Shown piece after piece: positions 1 through 8,691 of a stretch of DNA of 64,000 bases. The notes below the pieces were generated by a model. It made no database searches. It had not been told where the DNA came from and saw only the letters and a list, made by a program, of their open reading frames with translations. Position 1 is the first letter of the stretch. Each line of letters begins with the position of its first letter. Both the position numbers and the translations under genes were made by a program. Location: positions 31,375-95,374 of the forward strand of contig DTTX01000073.1 in assembly GCA_012964435.1 (NCBI GenBank). The letters run 5' to 3'. The DNA is from Mesonia sp. (GTDB taxonomy: Bacteria > Bacteroidota > Bacteroidia > Flavobacteriales > Flavobacteriaceae).

Positions 1-85
1 TCATATATTCGTAACGCTGCATCCAATCGTCAAACATTGCGAATTCATCTACAATCTCTTCCTGTATTTCTTTAATATTACTCAA
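1..85 (-). CDS. sufE: SufE, sulfur acceptor for SufS (5' part only)
   Basis: Only the first 28 codons lie in the window. Translating the minus strand from a TTG at 85 gives SNIKEIQEEIVDEF followed by MFDDWMQRYEYM, which is the conserved N-terminus of SufE proteins. SufE takes persulfide sulfur from SufS and passes it to the SufBCD scaffold. It is the last visible gene of the SUF operon, four bases after the stop of the META lipoprotein gene. The TTG start is inferred because no ATG occurs in this frame before the conserved region; TTG starts are used in Bacteroidota. The active-site cysteine lies outside the window. Confidence 0.88.
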   Translation of the reverse strand, partial: MSNIKEIQEEIVDEFAMFDDWMQRYEYM

Positions 86-89
86 ACTA

Positions 90-500
90 TTATTTCTTTT
101 TTGCTTCAATTAAAACTTTACCATTTTCATTTGTAAACTGAAGTTTCTCTTCTGAAAATTGATAAGCTGTCGTCTGGCGAAGTGCTTCTAGAAAACCATT
201 TTCTGCCTGCATCGCTTCTTGACACATTTTTCTGGTAGAAACTACTTGCATAACTTTCAGTTGTTGCGCTTCCGGATTGTTTAACCCGCCGCTATAACTA
301 TTGCAACCGGCAAAACCATTAATAAGTTTTTCTTTCAGATCGATATTCATCGTTAACTGAAAATCTTTCACCGACATTTCACCAACTTTCTCTACAGAAT
401 ATTCAGCAGTTTCTAATGCTTTAGTTGAATTGTTTTCTGCATCCTTACAACCTATCAAGCTGAATGCTGCAAAGCATAAAATGAAAAACTTTAATTTCAT
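90..500 (-). CDS. META-domain lipoprotein in the SUF operon
   Basis: A 136-residue lipoprotein with a signal peptide ending in the lipobox LIGC (Cys18). The mature part carries a META/HslJ-like fold: the motif FAGCNSYSGG followed by a TRKMC segment is the usual META signature. META proteins are small beta-rich envelope proteins of poorly defined role; E. coli HslJ is heat-induced and linked to novobiocin tolerance. The gene sits between sufS and sufE on the same strand with very small gaps, so it is probably co-transcribed with Fe-S assembly genes, although it is predicted to face the periplasm or outer membrane. No functional link to Fe-S assembly can be read from the sequence. Confidence 0.85.
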   Translation of the reverse strand: MKLKFFILCFAAFSLIGCKDAENNSTKALETAEYSVEKVGEMSVKDFQLTMNIDLKEKLINGFAGCNSYSGGLNNPEAQQLKVMQVVSTRKMCQEAMQAENGFLEALRQTTAYQFSEEKLQFTNENGKVLIEAKKK

Positions 501-523
501 ATAAAATAGAATTTAGTAGGTTG

Positions 524-709
524 TTATTGAACTCTCTTTATGTTTCCCCAATAAATTGCCATTAATAATAATCCCAAACCTACTCCTACAAATGCTCCTT
601 GTACCATATCTGGTAAAGTGATGTAGTGAGAAGTTATTTGCGATGCTGCGATTATTAATAATCCTACAGTTATTAATGTAAATGCTTTTGTTTTGGTGAT
701 TTTATTCAT
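524..709 (-). CDS. Small two-TM membrane protein
   Basis: A 61-residue protein with two hydrophobic segments (about residues 10-30 and 38-55), separated by a short polar loop and ending in a basic tail (NIKRVQ). Both termini are basic or polar, so a hairpin in the inner membrane is likely with the ends in the cytoplasm. It lies in the SUF operon between sufS and the META lipoprotein, 23 bases upstream of the latter. I do not recognise a family. The clean hydropathy pattern and its place in a tight same-strand array support a real gene. Confidence 0.65.
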   Translation of the reverse strand: MNKITKTKAFTLITVGLLIIAASQITSHYITLPDMVQGAFVGVGLGLLLMAIYWGNIKRVQ

Positions 710-771
710 AAGACTACTTTATGATTAGTTTGAGATGGCTGAATTTTGTTACAAAATCTTAAATCAGATAT

Positions 772-1995
772 CTAAGATAACATAATTTTTGCTCGCTTCA
801 CCGCTTGTACAAAAGCGTCAATTTCTTCTTTGGTATTATAAAAACTGAAAGATGCTCTCACCGTTCCCGGTATTTTATAATAATCCATAATGGGTTGCGC
901 ACAGTGATGACCGGTTCTTACGGCAATCCCTAACTTATCGATAATCGTCCCAATATCATACGGATGTATTCCTTCAATATTAAAAGAGATCACCGCAGTT
1001 TTTTCTGAAGACGTGCCATAAATCGTTACGTCACCCACTGCTAACAATTGCTCGGTGGCATAAGTTAAGAGTTCGTGCTCGTAAGCTGCGATATTCTCAA
1101 AACCTAGTTCGTTTAAATATTCGATCGCCTTCCCGAAAGCAATACCGCCACAAATATTTGGCGTTCCTGCTTCAAACTTATGCGGTAATCCTGCGTAAGT
1201 TGTTTTCTCGAAAGTTACCTGATCGATCATTTCTCCACCTCCTTGATATGGCGGAAGTTTATTAAGCCATTCTTCTTTTCCGTAGAGAATCCCAACACCT
1301 GTTGGTCCGCACATTTTATGACCCGACACGACATAAAAATCGACATCTAAAGCCTGAACATCGGCTTTAATATGCGGAGCTGCTTGCGCACCATCGATCA
1401 ACACAGCTGCTCCTTTTTTATGAGCTTCAGCAATAATCGTTTCAATTGGGTTGATGGTGCCTAAAGCGTTGGATACATGATTTACAAAAACGAGTTTTGT
1501 TTTATCATTTAAAAGTTCGTGAAAAGCATCCATTGCTAATTCACCCGAATTGGTCATCGGGATCACTTTTAATTGCGCTCCGGTTTTTTCACAAAGCATT
1601 TGCCAAGGCACAATATTAGAGTGATGTTCTAAAGCAGAAACGATCACCTCATCACCGGCTTGTAATTGAGACGCAAAACCGTTGGCCACCAAATTGATCC
1701 CGTGTGTGGTACCCGAAGTGAAAATAATTTCTTCTTTCTTCGCCGCATTAAAATGTGCTCTTAGTGTTTCACGAGCTTGCTCGTAAGCATCGGTTGCTTC
1801 TTGAGATAAGCTATGAACACCTCGGTGAATATTGGCATTATATTGTTCGTAATACTCCACGATCGCATCGATTACCACTTTTGGTGTTTGCGAAGTTGCC
1901 GCATTATCGAAATACACGAGCGGATGCCCATTGACTTTACGAGAAAGTATAGGGAAATCTGCTCGTACTTTTTCTATATCTATTTGATGACTCAT
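772..1995 (-). CDS. sufS: SufS cysteine desulfurase
   Basis: A group II cysteine desulfurase of 407 residues, the normal length. It converts cysteine to alanine and holds the sulfur as a persulfide for SufE. The PLP-binding lysine is K227 in SGHKMCGPTG, and the catalytic cysteine is C365 in RTGHHCAQP, matching K226 and C364 of E. coli SufS. The short active-site loop marks it as SufS rather than IscS/NifS. It follows sufD by 41 bases in the operon and is followed by two small envelope genes and sufE. It is a soluble cytoplasmic dimer. Confidence 0.97.
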   Translation of the reverse strand: MSHQIDIEKVRADFPILSRKVNGHPLVYFDNAATSQTPKVVIDAIVEYYEQYNANIHRGVHSLSQEATDAYEQARETLRAHFNAAKKEEIIFTSGTTHGINLVANGFASQLQAGDEVIVSALEHHSNIVPWQMLCEKTGAQLKVIPMTNSGELAMDAFHELLNDKTKLVFVNHVSNALGTINPIETIIAEAHKKGAAVLIDGAQAAPHIKADVQALDVDFYVVSGHKMCGPTGVGILYGKEEWLNKLPPYQGGGEMIDQVTFEKTTYAGLPHKFEAGTPNICGGIAFGKAIEYLNELGFENIAAYEHELLTYATEQLLAVGDVTIYGTSSEKTAVISFNIEGIHPYDIGTIIDKLGIAVRTGHHCAQPIMDYYKIPGTVRASFSFYNTKEEIDAFVQAVKRAKIMLS

Positions 1996-2036
1996 AAAAT
2001 GAGTTTATTTTTTATTGAACCCATAAAAGTTCAATT

Positions 2037-3350
2037 TTATAAATCGAAACCTAAACTTACATTTAGTTTATTCGCAATAAGCTTATTGACTCTTTTCTGT
2101 AATTCAGGGATTTTTACACTTGATAAAACGTTGTTCGCAAAAGCATACATTAATAAAGCTCGAGCTTCTTTTGCAGGAATACCTCTAGATTTTAAGTAGA
2201 ACATCGCATCTTCGTCTAACTGCCCGATCGTACAACCGTGACTACAAGCTACATCGTCTGCAAAAATCTCTAATTGCGGTTTTGAGTTGATCGTTGCTTT
2301 ATCGCTTACTAAAATATTGTTGTTACTTTGGAAAGCGTTGGTTTTTTGTGCTTCTTTTTCAACTAAAACTTTTCCGTTGAAAACACCTACTGATCTATCG
2401 TCGTAAATACCTTTATAATCTTGATGACTTTCACAATTTGGTTCTATGTGATGGACTAAGGTATTATGATCTACGTGTTGCTTATCTTCGATAATGGTAA
2501 CTCCCTTCATCGTTGAATCTATATGTTCTCCTTTTTGGAAGAATTGAAGGTTGTTTCTGGTTAATTTTCCGCCGAAAGAAAACGTGTGTACCGAACAATT
2601 ACTTTCACCTTGTTGCTCAACATACGTATTGTCAATTAAGGAAGCGTTGGCGTGATCATTCTGAATTTTATAATAATCGACCATCGCTCTTTTATCGGCA
2701 TAAATCTCGGTTACCGCATTAGTTAAAACCGCATTATCAGTTAAACTTTGGTGACGCTCGATAATTTGTACGTGAGCATTTTCTCCCACAACCACTAAGT
2801 TTCTTGGCTGTAACATTAAAGCTGACTCGTTTCCTGTTGAAAAATTAAGGATCTGAATAGGCTTATCGGCTACGGTATTTTTAGGGATATTAATAAAAGC
2901 GCCTTCTCTAGAAAAAGCAGTATTTAAACTGTTTAAACTTGTTTTTGGAGCAATTTTATTAAAATATTTTTCGATGACCGGCTTGTATTTGTCTTTCGTT
3001 AATGCAGAAGACATTAAGCAAGCATCGATCTTATCGTGCGTGGTTTGTGATAAATGTGAAGAATAAATACCATCGATAAATACGATCGTGTACGCATCGA
3101 TATCGTGAATAAAGTATTTCTTTACATCTTTATATTCAATCGCATCTTCTTTTTTAGGAAAAATGCTGTAATCTTCTTTTAAGATAGATTTTAAAGAAGT
3201 GTATTTCCAATCTTCATCTTTACGAGAAGGGAAACCGCTTACTTCAAAATTTTTCATTGCTTCACTTCTAATATTGTGAACCTCGCTGTTTACATCTATC
3301 TGCTCTTCAAAAGCGAAAAATGAAGAAATTAATTTATCTTTTAATTCCAT
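2037..3350 (-). CDS. sufD: SufD, Fe-S scaffold subunit
   Basis: A 437-residue SufD, paralogue of SufB. It forms the SufBC2D scaffold on which clusters are built, and in E. coli it is needed for iron entry. The C-terminal half shows the SufB/D beta-helix core, with the conserved ACSHGCTIGQLDEDAMFYL block near residue 370 and a helical tail. The N-terminus (MELKDKLISSFFAFEE) is the usual variable SufD helix, containing FPSRKDEDWKYTSL, typical of the family. It lies 45 bases downstream of sufC. Confidence 0.95.
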   Translation of the reverse strand: MELKDKLISSFFAFEEQIDVNSEVHNIRSEAMKNFEVSGFPSRKDEDWKYTSLKSILKEDYSIFPKKEDAIEYKDVKKYFIHDIDAYTIVFIDGIYSSHLSQTTHDKIDACLMSSALTKDKYKPVIEKYFNKIAPKTSLNSLNTAFSREGAFINIPKNTVADKPIQILNFSTGNESALMLQPRNLVVVGENAHVQIIERHQSLTDNAVLTNAVTEIYADKRAMVDYYKIQNDHANASLIDNTYVEQQGESNCSVHTFSFGGKLTRNNLQFFQKGEHIDSTMKGVTIIEDKQHVDHNTLVHHIEPNCESHQDYKGIYDDRSVGVFNGKVLVEKEAQKTNAFQSNNNILVSDKATINSKPQLEIFADDVACSHGCTIGQLDEDAMFYLKSRGIPAKEARALLMYAFANNVLSSVKIPELQKRVNKLIANKLNVSLGFDL

Positions 3351-3395
3351 TTTGTTTGTTGTTTTGGGTTAAAGTGATTTTGAGAATAAGAAGGC

Positions 3396-4151
3396 TTATA
3401 AGGCTTTCATCTCTTCTTTAATCCAATCGTAACCTTGCTCTTCTAATTTGTAAGCAAGCTCTTTACCTCCAGATTTCACGATTTTACCGTTAAGTAAAAC
3501 GTGTACATAATCGGGTACGATATAATCTAATAAACGCTGGTAGTGCGTAATTACTAACACGGCGTTATCTTTTGTTCTTAGTTTGTTTACTCCATTAGAA
3601 ACGATCTTTAACGCATCGATATCTAAACCAGAATCGGTTTCATCGAGAATAGAAAGTTTTGGTTCTAACATTGCCATTTGAAAGATCTCGTTACGTTTTT
3701 TCTCTCCACCAGAGAAACCTTCGTTTAACGATCTAGATAAGAATTTTCTATCCATATCTAACAACTCAGATTTTTCTCTAATTTTCTTCAGCATATCTTT
3801 TGCCGGCATATCTTCTAAACCTTGCGCTTTACGAGTTTCGTTAATCGCGGTTTTCATAAAGTTGGTTACAGAAACCCCCGGAATTTCTACCGGATATTGA
3901 AAAGATAAGAATAGACCTTTATGAGCTCTTTCATCTGCTTCTAATTCTGAAATTTCTTCGTTCTCGAAAATAATTTCTCCTTCGGTTTGCTCATATTCTT
4001 CTTTCCCGGCAATGACACTTGCCAAAGTACTTTTACCAGAACCGTTTGGCCCCATAATGGCGTGAACTTCTCCGGCATTAATCTCTAAATTAATTCCTTT
4101 TAAAATTTCTTTATCTTCTACACTGGCGTGTAAATTCTTTATCTTTAGCAT
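3396..4151 (-). CDS. sufC: SufC, ABC-type ATPase of the SUF scaffold
   Basis: A 251-residue ABC ATPase. The Walker A loop is GPNGSGKST (residues 34-42), the signature begins FSGGEKKR (146-153), and Walker B is LSILDE (166-171), followed by [11 protein letters not shown], diagnostic for SufC. It is a soluble ABC ATPase that drives conformational change in SufBC2D and is not a transporter subunit. Length is normal. It lies between the 135-residue lipoprotein gene and sufD, all on the minus strand with short gaps, so it belongs to the same transcription unit. Confidence 0.97.
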   Translation of the reverse strand: MLKIKNLHASVEDKEILKGINLEINAGEVHAIMGPNGSGKSTLASVIAGKEEYEQTEGEIIFENEEISELEADERAHKGLFLSFQYPVEIPGVSVTNFMKTAINETRKAQGLEDMPAKDMLKKIREKSELLDMDRKFLSRSLNEGFSGGEKKRNEIFQMAMLEPKLSILDETDSGLDIDALKIVSNGVNKLRTKDNAVLVITHYQRLLDYIVPDYVHVLLNGKIVKSGGKELAYKLEEQGYDWIKEEMKAL

Positions 4152-4163
4152 ATCTATTCTCTT

Positions 4164-4571
4164 TTATTCTCCTTTAACTTTAATGGCCGGCTCCGAGGTT
4201 GGCTCAGACACCTTTACTATATTTTTAATTTCTATAATCTTGTCCCATCCTTCTTCGCTCGGATTGTTTTTTACTTTCGCTTTTAGAATTACAGGAACCA
4301 TATCATAATCTTCTCTTTTGTAAGATTCTACTTGCTGGGCAAGTTCTTTAGCTTTATCGTTAAGTTCTACTCCATAAATAAAGTCGTTACCTTTTAAAAC
4401 AGAAGCTTCTTCGGTGTAGATAAATTCTCCTTTTAAAAGCACTTCACCTGAAGTATTTTCAGATTTAAGTTCTTTTAATTCCGGTTGTTTTTCTGAAGAT
4501 TGCTTTTCTTCATTTTTACAACTCACAGCAATCGCTGCTGCTACAAAAAGAGTGATGATGATTTTTTTCAT
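4164..4571 (-). CDS. Lipoprotein of unknown function between sufB and sufC
   Basis: A 135-residue protein with a lipoprotein signal peptide (MKKIIITLFVAAAIAVSC, lipid Cys18), then an acidic, lysine-rich linker and a compact C-terminal domain of about 85 residues (GEFIYTEEASVLKGNDFIYG onward) with alternating beta-like segments. I recognise no family. It is inserted between sufB and sufC with gaps of 11 and 12 bases, so it must be co-transcribed and may be translationally linked with them. An envelope protein in the middle of a cytoplasmic machine is odd. Whether it takes part in iron supply or is a passenger cannot be told from the sequence. Confidence 0.82.
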   Translation of the reverse strand: MKKIIITLFVAAAIAVSCKNEEKQSSEKQPELKELKSENTSGEVLLKGEFIYTEEASVLKGNDFIYGVELNDKAKELAQQVESYKREDYDMVPVILKAKVKNNPSEEGWDKIIEIKNIVKVSEPTSEPAIKVKGE

Positions 4572-4582
4572 TATAATTAGTA

Positions 4583-6031
4583 TTATCCTACAGAACCTTC
4601 TAATGAAATTTCTAAAAGCTTTTGCGCTTCTACAGCAAACTCCATTGGTAATTTATTTAAAACTTCTTTACTAAAGCCGTTCACGATCAAAGCAATTGCT
4701 TTTTCGGTATCGATCCCACGTTGGTTACAATAGAAAATCTGGTCTTCACCAATTTTACTTGTGGTAGCTTCGTGTTCGATTTTTGCGGTTTTATTTTTCG
4801 CTTCAATATATGGGAAGGTATGCGCACCACACTCGTTACCCATTAGTAAAGAATCACACTGCGAGAAGTTTCTGGCATTTTCTGCTCTTCCGTTGATTTG
4901 AACTAAACCACGGTAAGAGTTTTGTGATTTTCCGGCAGAAATACCTTTAGAGATAATTGTACTCTTGGTGTTTTTACCTAAATGAATCATTTTGGTACCG
5001 GTATCTGCTTGTTGAAAATTATTAGTTACTGCGATCGAGTAAAATTCTCCTACTGAATGATCTCCTTTTAAAATACAAGAAGGATATTTCCAAGTTACTG
5101 CTGAACCGGTTTCTACTTGCGTCCACGAGATTTTTGCGTTTTTCTCACAAAGTCCTCTTTTGGTTACAAAGTTGAAAACACCACCTTTACCGTCTTTATT
5201 CCCAGGAAACCAGTTTTGTACGGTAGAATATTTAATTTCTGCATCGTCTAATGCAATTAATTCTACGACAGCAGCGTGCAACTGATTTTCGTCACGCATT
5301 GGCGCAGTACAACCTTCTAGATAACTTACGTAGCTATCTTCATCTGCCACGACCAAAGTTCTTTCGAACTGACCGGTTCCTGCTTGGTTAATTCTGAAAT
5401 ATGTTGAGAGTTCCATTGGGCAACGAACACCTTTTGGAATGTAACAGAACGATCCATCTGAGAAAACTGCCGAGTTTAAAGCTGCATAGAAATTATCTTT
5501 CTGCGGAACAACAGAACCAATATATTTCTTCACCAACTCCGGATGCTCTTTGATCGCCTCAGAAATTGAACAGAAAATAATTCCTTTTTCTGCAAGTGTT
5601 TTTTTGAACGTGGTGGTTACAGAAACAGAATCCATTACCACATCTACAGCAACACCCGCAAGCTTTTTTTGTTCATCTAAAGAGATTCCTAGTTTTTTAA
5701 ACGTATCTAACAACTCTGGATCTACTTCATCTAAACTATCGTATTTCGGTTTTTTATTGGGTGCCGAATAGTAAGAAATATTCTGAAAATCGGGTTTTGG
5801 GTAATTTACGTTAGCCCAATCTGGTTCTTCCATTTCGCTCCAAATGCGAAATGCTTCCAGACGCCACTCAGTCATCCATTCTGGCTCCTCTTTTTTCTTA
5901 GAAATTGCTCTTACGATGTCTTCGTTTAAACCAACGGGAAAGGTTTCAGACTCAATGTCTGTATAAAAACCATATTCGTACTCTTTGGTTTCGAGCTCTT
6001 TCTTTAAATCGTCTTCTGTAAATTTATTCAT
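4583..6031 (-). CDS. sufB: SufB, Fe-S scaffold subunit
   Basis: A 482-residue SufB, normal length. It is the main scaffold on which nascent Fe-S clusters form within SufBC2D. Typical family blocks are present: [16 protein letters not shown] near the N-terminus, [18 protein letters not shown] in the middle, and a late block with [18 protein letters not shown] that contains the conserved cysteine region. It is the second gene of the operon, 19 bases after the A-type carrier gene. Confidence 0.97.
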   Translation of the reverse strand: MNKFTEDDLKKELETKEYEYGFYTDIESETFPVGLNEDIVRAISKKKEEPEWMTEWRLEAFRIWSEMEEPDWANVNYPKPDFQNISYYSAPNKKPKYDSLDEVDPELLDTFKKLGISLDEQKKLAGVAVDVVMDSVSVTTTFKKTLAEKGIIFCSISEAIKEHPELVKKYIGSVVPQKDNFYAALNSAVFSDGSFCYIPKGVRCPMELSTYFRINQAGTGQFERTLVVADEDSYVSYLEGCTAPMRDENQLHAAVVELIALDDAEIKYSTVQNWFPGNKDGKGGVFNFVTKRGLCEKNAKISWTQVETGSAVTWKYPSCILKGDHSVGEFYSIAVTNNFQQADTGTKMIHLGKNTKSTIISKGISAGKSQNSYRGLVQINGRAENARNFSQCDSLLMGNECGAHTFPYIEAKNKTAKIEHEATTSKIGEDQIFYCNQRGIDTEKAIALIVNGFSKEVLNKLPMEFAVEAQKLLEISLEGSVG

Positions 6032-6050
6032 TACTTAATTTTCTTCTTTA

Positions 6051-6380
6051 TTAAAGTGAAAAAGATTCTCCGCAACCACAAGTTCTTTGCGCGTTTGGAT
6101 TGTTAAATACGAAACCTTTACCGTTAAGGCCGCCAGAATATTCTAACGTGGTTCCTACCAAGTATAAAAAACTTCTTTTATCTACCACAATTTTTACTTG
6201 GTTATCTTCAAAAAGCTTATCGCCTTCTACTTGTTCTTTATCAAATTTTAAGTCGTAAGAAAGTCCGGAACACCCTCCACTCTTTACTCCTACTCTCACG
6301 TAATCTTGAGCAATATCAAAACCATCTTCACTCATTAACTGAGTAAGCTTTGTTTTTGCTTGTTCACTAACTTTAATCAT
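6051..6380 (-). CDS. A-type Fe-S carrier (IscA/SufA/ErpA family)
   Basis: A 109-residue A-type carrier, full length. The three cluster-binding cysteines are C37 (SGGCSGL) and C101/C103 in the C-terminal TCGCGESF motif. Such proteins receive clusters from the SUF scaffold and pass them to target enzymes, possibly including SdhB encoded at 24840-25586. It is the first gene of the SUF operon; transcription probably begins just upstream, where a TATATTTG box lies on the minus strand. Whether it is best called SufA or ErpA cannot be decided from the sequence, so no symbol is given. Confidence 0.93.
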   Translation of the reverse strand: MIKVSEQAKTKLTQLMSEDGFDIAQDYVRVGVKSGGCSGLSYDLKFDKEQVEGDKLFEDNQVKIVVDKRSFLYLVGTTLEYSGGLNGKGFVFNNPNAQRTCGCGESFSL

Positions 6381-6409
6381 AACGTAAATCGTTAATTAAT
6401 TTAATTTTG

Positions 6410-6440
6410 CAAATATACCATTTACAACCGTGAATACCAT
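6410..6440 (-). promoter_or_regulatory. Candidate promoter of the SUF operon
   Basis: On the minus strand TATATTTG (6417-6410) fits the Bacteroidota -7 consensus TAnnTTTG and sits 30 bases before the ATG of the first SUF gene. The -33 element, 19 bases further upstream, is weak (ATGG instead of TTTG). No clear operator was seen. Confidence 0.4.
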
Positions 6441-6596
6441 ATAGCTAAAGATTATTCTAATTTATTTTAGCATTAGAATTTATTATTTAACTACAGCTAT
6501 GGTCGCTATAGGCTTTGTCGAAAAACAACTCCTGAAATAACGAGATTTAAAAAGAATATTTATCTTTAGTAATTATCACAAAAAACTTATCTACTC

Positions 6597-7094
6597 ATGA
6601 AAAAATTTTTACTTCTTTCCTTTATTTCATTATACCTAGTTTCTTGCAGAATTAACAAAATTGACTCTTCATACTATAAATTAAATGAAAACATCGATTT
6701 TAAAATAGTACGATTAATTGACGGAAGAAAAAGAACAGCTTCAAACCAAACAGTTTATACAGCAAATGAAGACTTTCGATACAAACAAGCACATATAAAA
6801 ATAAGAAATAACCATGAGGAAAAACAAGGGTTTGATCTAAGCCATTTATATCTTGTCGATAAATACAATCGAAAACATAAAGTTTCCAGAGTCATGAAAA
6901 ATCTGCAATTTCAAACAAATAGCAGCATGGTCAATACAGAGAAGAAATTGGGAGGTAAAAAACAAGGATTATATATAGTAGATTTCACTCCAGCTTTTCC
7001 TAAGGATGAGTTGGTTTTAAAAATTGCTATCGACACTAGCGACAGTGAAGCTCTTTCTGAAAACGCTCGAATTATTAGTCTAGTTACTGAGTAA
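6597..7094 (+). CDS. Lipoprotein of unknown function, tandem paralogue 1
   Basis: A 165-residue lipoprotein (signal MKKFLLLSFISLYLVSC, lipid Cys17). The mature part has alternating polar and hydrophobic beta segments and resembles small DUF4352-like immunoglobulin-type envelope domains, but I cannot name the family. The next gene is a clear paralogue with the same plan: INKIDSSYYKLNENIDF against INSKYFKWNEEIDF near the N-terminus, and nearly identical last 22 residues. The 216 bases upstream hold a short imperfect hairpin (6495-6514) and a weak TATCTTTA box. Confidence 0.78.
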   Translation: MKKFLLLSFISLYLVSCRINKIDSSYYKLNENIDFKIVRLIDGRKRTASNQTVYTANEDFRYKQAHIKIRNNHEEKQGFDLSHLYLVDKYNRKHKVSRVMKNLQFQTNSSMVNTEKKLGGKKQGLYIVDFTPAFPKDELVLKIAIDTSDSEALSENARIISLVTE

Positions 7095-7126
7095 ACTAAA
7101 ACTCAGTAATAAATAAAAACTCACTA

Positions 7127-7630
7127 ATGAAAAAATTTTCAACCTTTTTAATTATCTGCCTATTCTTATCATCTTGCGGAATTCACCAAATTAACTCTAA
7201 ATATTTTAAATGGAATGAAGAAATCGACTTTATGGTAGTTGGTTTTTTTAATGTGAAAATGACAGAAGGTCAAGAAAACAATAAAAACGTGACTTATATA
7301 GCTAGGAAAAATTCTCGCTTTAAAAGAGCTAGTTTTCGATTTAAAAACAACACTAACCAACCGCTCGATATTAATTTTGAAAATCTTTTTCTACTAGATA
7401 AGTTCAATAGAAAATACCCCACTAGAGTAGCCGGACAAGCCTATAAAGGCTATAGTAATGATGTATTTGAACTACAGAGACCAATTAAGGCAAATGAAGA
7501 AGCATTATTTCTTCTTGAGTTTTTTCCTGCTTTCCCTAAAGATGAAGTTATAACTAAAATTGCTATCGACACTAGCGACAGTGAAACGCTTTCTGAAAAC
7601 GCTCGAATCATTAGTTTAGTTACAGAATGA
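7127..7630 (+). CDS. Lipoprotein of unknown function, tandem paralogue 2
   Basis: A 167-residue lipoprotein (lipid Cys17 in FLSSCG), paralogous to the gene 32 bases upstream. The middle regions have diverged strongly, but the last 22 residues differ at one position (SEALSEN against SETLSEN) and the DNA there is about 90 per cent identical. This suggests duplication with the 3' end kept similar by conversion or strong constraint. It ends five bases before the convergent MbnH-like gene, with no hairpin terminator between them. Confidence 0.78.
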   Translation: MKKFSTFLIICLFLSSCGIHQINSKYFKWNEEIDFMVVGFFNVKMTEGQENNKNVTYIARKNSRFKRASFRFKNNTNQPLDINFENLFLLDKFNRKYPTRVAGQAYKGYSNDVFELQRPIKANEEALFLLEFFPAFPKDEVITKIAIDTSDSETLSENARIISLVTE

Positions 7631-7635
7631 ATAAC

Positions 7636-8685
7636 CTAAAACTCAGCAAAGCGATCGTCTAACAAAAAATTATCATCGGTTAAGGTTTCTAAAAAGGCGA
7701 TTATTTTTTGTTTTTCATCTTCGGTAAGAGAAATGCCTAAATTTTCATTTTGCTGAAAAACGAGATCTAAATTTTCTGTAGCGACCATCCCGCTATCGTA
7801 ATGATCTAAGACTTGTGCTAAGGTTTGAAAACGCCCATCGTGCATATACGGATAAGTGATCTGAATATTTCTTAAACTCGGTACTTTAAATTTATATTTA
7901 TCAGCTTGCAAACCAGTGACCCGACTTCTCCCTTCATCATCATATTCAGGATCGATAGGTAAACCATTATTGCGGTAACTTTGGTCGGTAAACAAAACTC
8001 CCGCATGACAAGTGGCACATTTTTGATCGAACAAAACTTTTCCGGCTTCTTCTTCAGCAGTGAATTGTGAACCTTCATTTTTTAGAATTTTATCGTATTT
8101 AGAATCGGCAGAAACCATCATTACTAAAAACTGAGAAATCGCTTTCAGCATATTATCGGTATTCACCTCGCCATTCTCGAAAGCTTCTGCAAATAGTTGC
8201 GGGTATTCTTCATCTGCCTGAAGTTTATCGATAATGTTTGAAAAACTCTCATTCATCTCCACCTCAGCCGTAATCGGTATTATAGGTTGCGCATCGAGAC
8301 TTTCTGCAGCGCCGTCCCAAGTAAATTCATTCATAAATATCATATTCTGTAAAGGCTGCGCATTTCTGGTTCCCAAAGCTCCGTTTACGCCGTGACTTAC
8401 AATATGTGTATGATGAGTGAATGAAAAATCTTGAATATGACAAAAACCGCAAGAAACTACTCCATCGGAAGATAGTTTACCATCATAGAACAGCTTTTTA
8501 CCCAACTCAAATCCTTTCTCGGTGGGTGGGTTAGCTTCAAAATTATAGGTGACTTCCGGGAAATAATCGGGAATTTCTATACTTAGCGTGTCGTTTTCTA
8601 CAATAGCTTCGTAACCGTTATCTGCATCTTCTTTAGAACAGCTCACTAAAAACAAACTTAAAAGTAGAAAAAAACTTAATCGCAT
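7636..8685 (-). CDS. Di-haem cytochrome c peroxidase family lipoprotein (MbnH/MauG-like)
   Basis: A 349-residue protein with lipid Cys16 (LFLVSCS) and two c-type haem sites, CGFCH (79-83) and CATCH (223-227), in the arrangement of the bacterial cytochrome c peroxidase/MauG superfamily. The gene directly upstream encodes an MbnP-like protein. In methanotrophs MbnH and MbnP are partners: MbnH uses a high-valent di-haem state to convert a tryptophan of MbnP to kynurenine. I therefore favour an MbnH-type role over ordinary peroxide removal. It is the last gene of a four-gene minus-strand unit; the gap to the MbnP gene is six bases. A true cytochrome c peroxidase remains possible. Confidence 0.88.
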   Translation of the reverse strand: MRLSFFLLLSLFLVSCSKEDADNGYEAIVENDTLSIEIPDYFPEVTYNFEANPPTEKGFELGKKLFYDGKLSSDGVVSCGFCHIQDFSFTHHTHIVSHGVNGALGTRNAQPLQNMIFMNEFTWDGAAESLDAQPIIPITAEVEMNESFSNIIDKLQADEEYPQLFAEAFENGEVNTDNMLKAISQFLVMMVSADSKYDKILKNEGSQFTAEEEAGKVLFDQKCATCHAGVLFTDQSYRNNGLPIDPEYDDEGRSRVTGLQADKYKFKVPSLRNIQITYPYMHDGRFQTLAQVLDHYDSGMVATENLDLVFQQNENLGISLTEDEKQKIIAFLETLTDDNFLLDDRFAEF

Positions 8686-8691
8686 TTAAAT

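Noticed and set aside
1813-2199. 128-residue open frame on the plus strand across the sufS/sufD junction
   Set aside because: It is antisense to two complete, motif-verified genes and has no recognisable domain.
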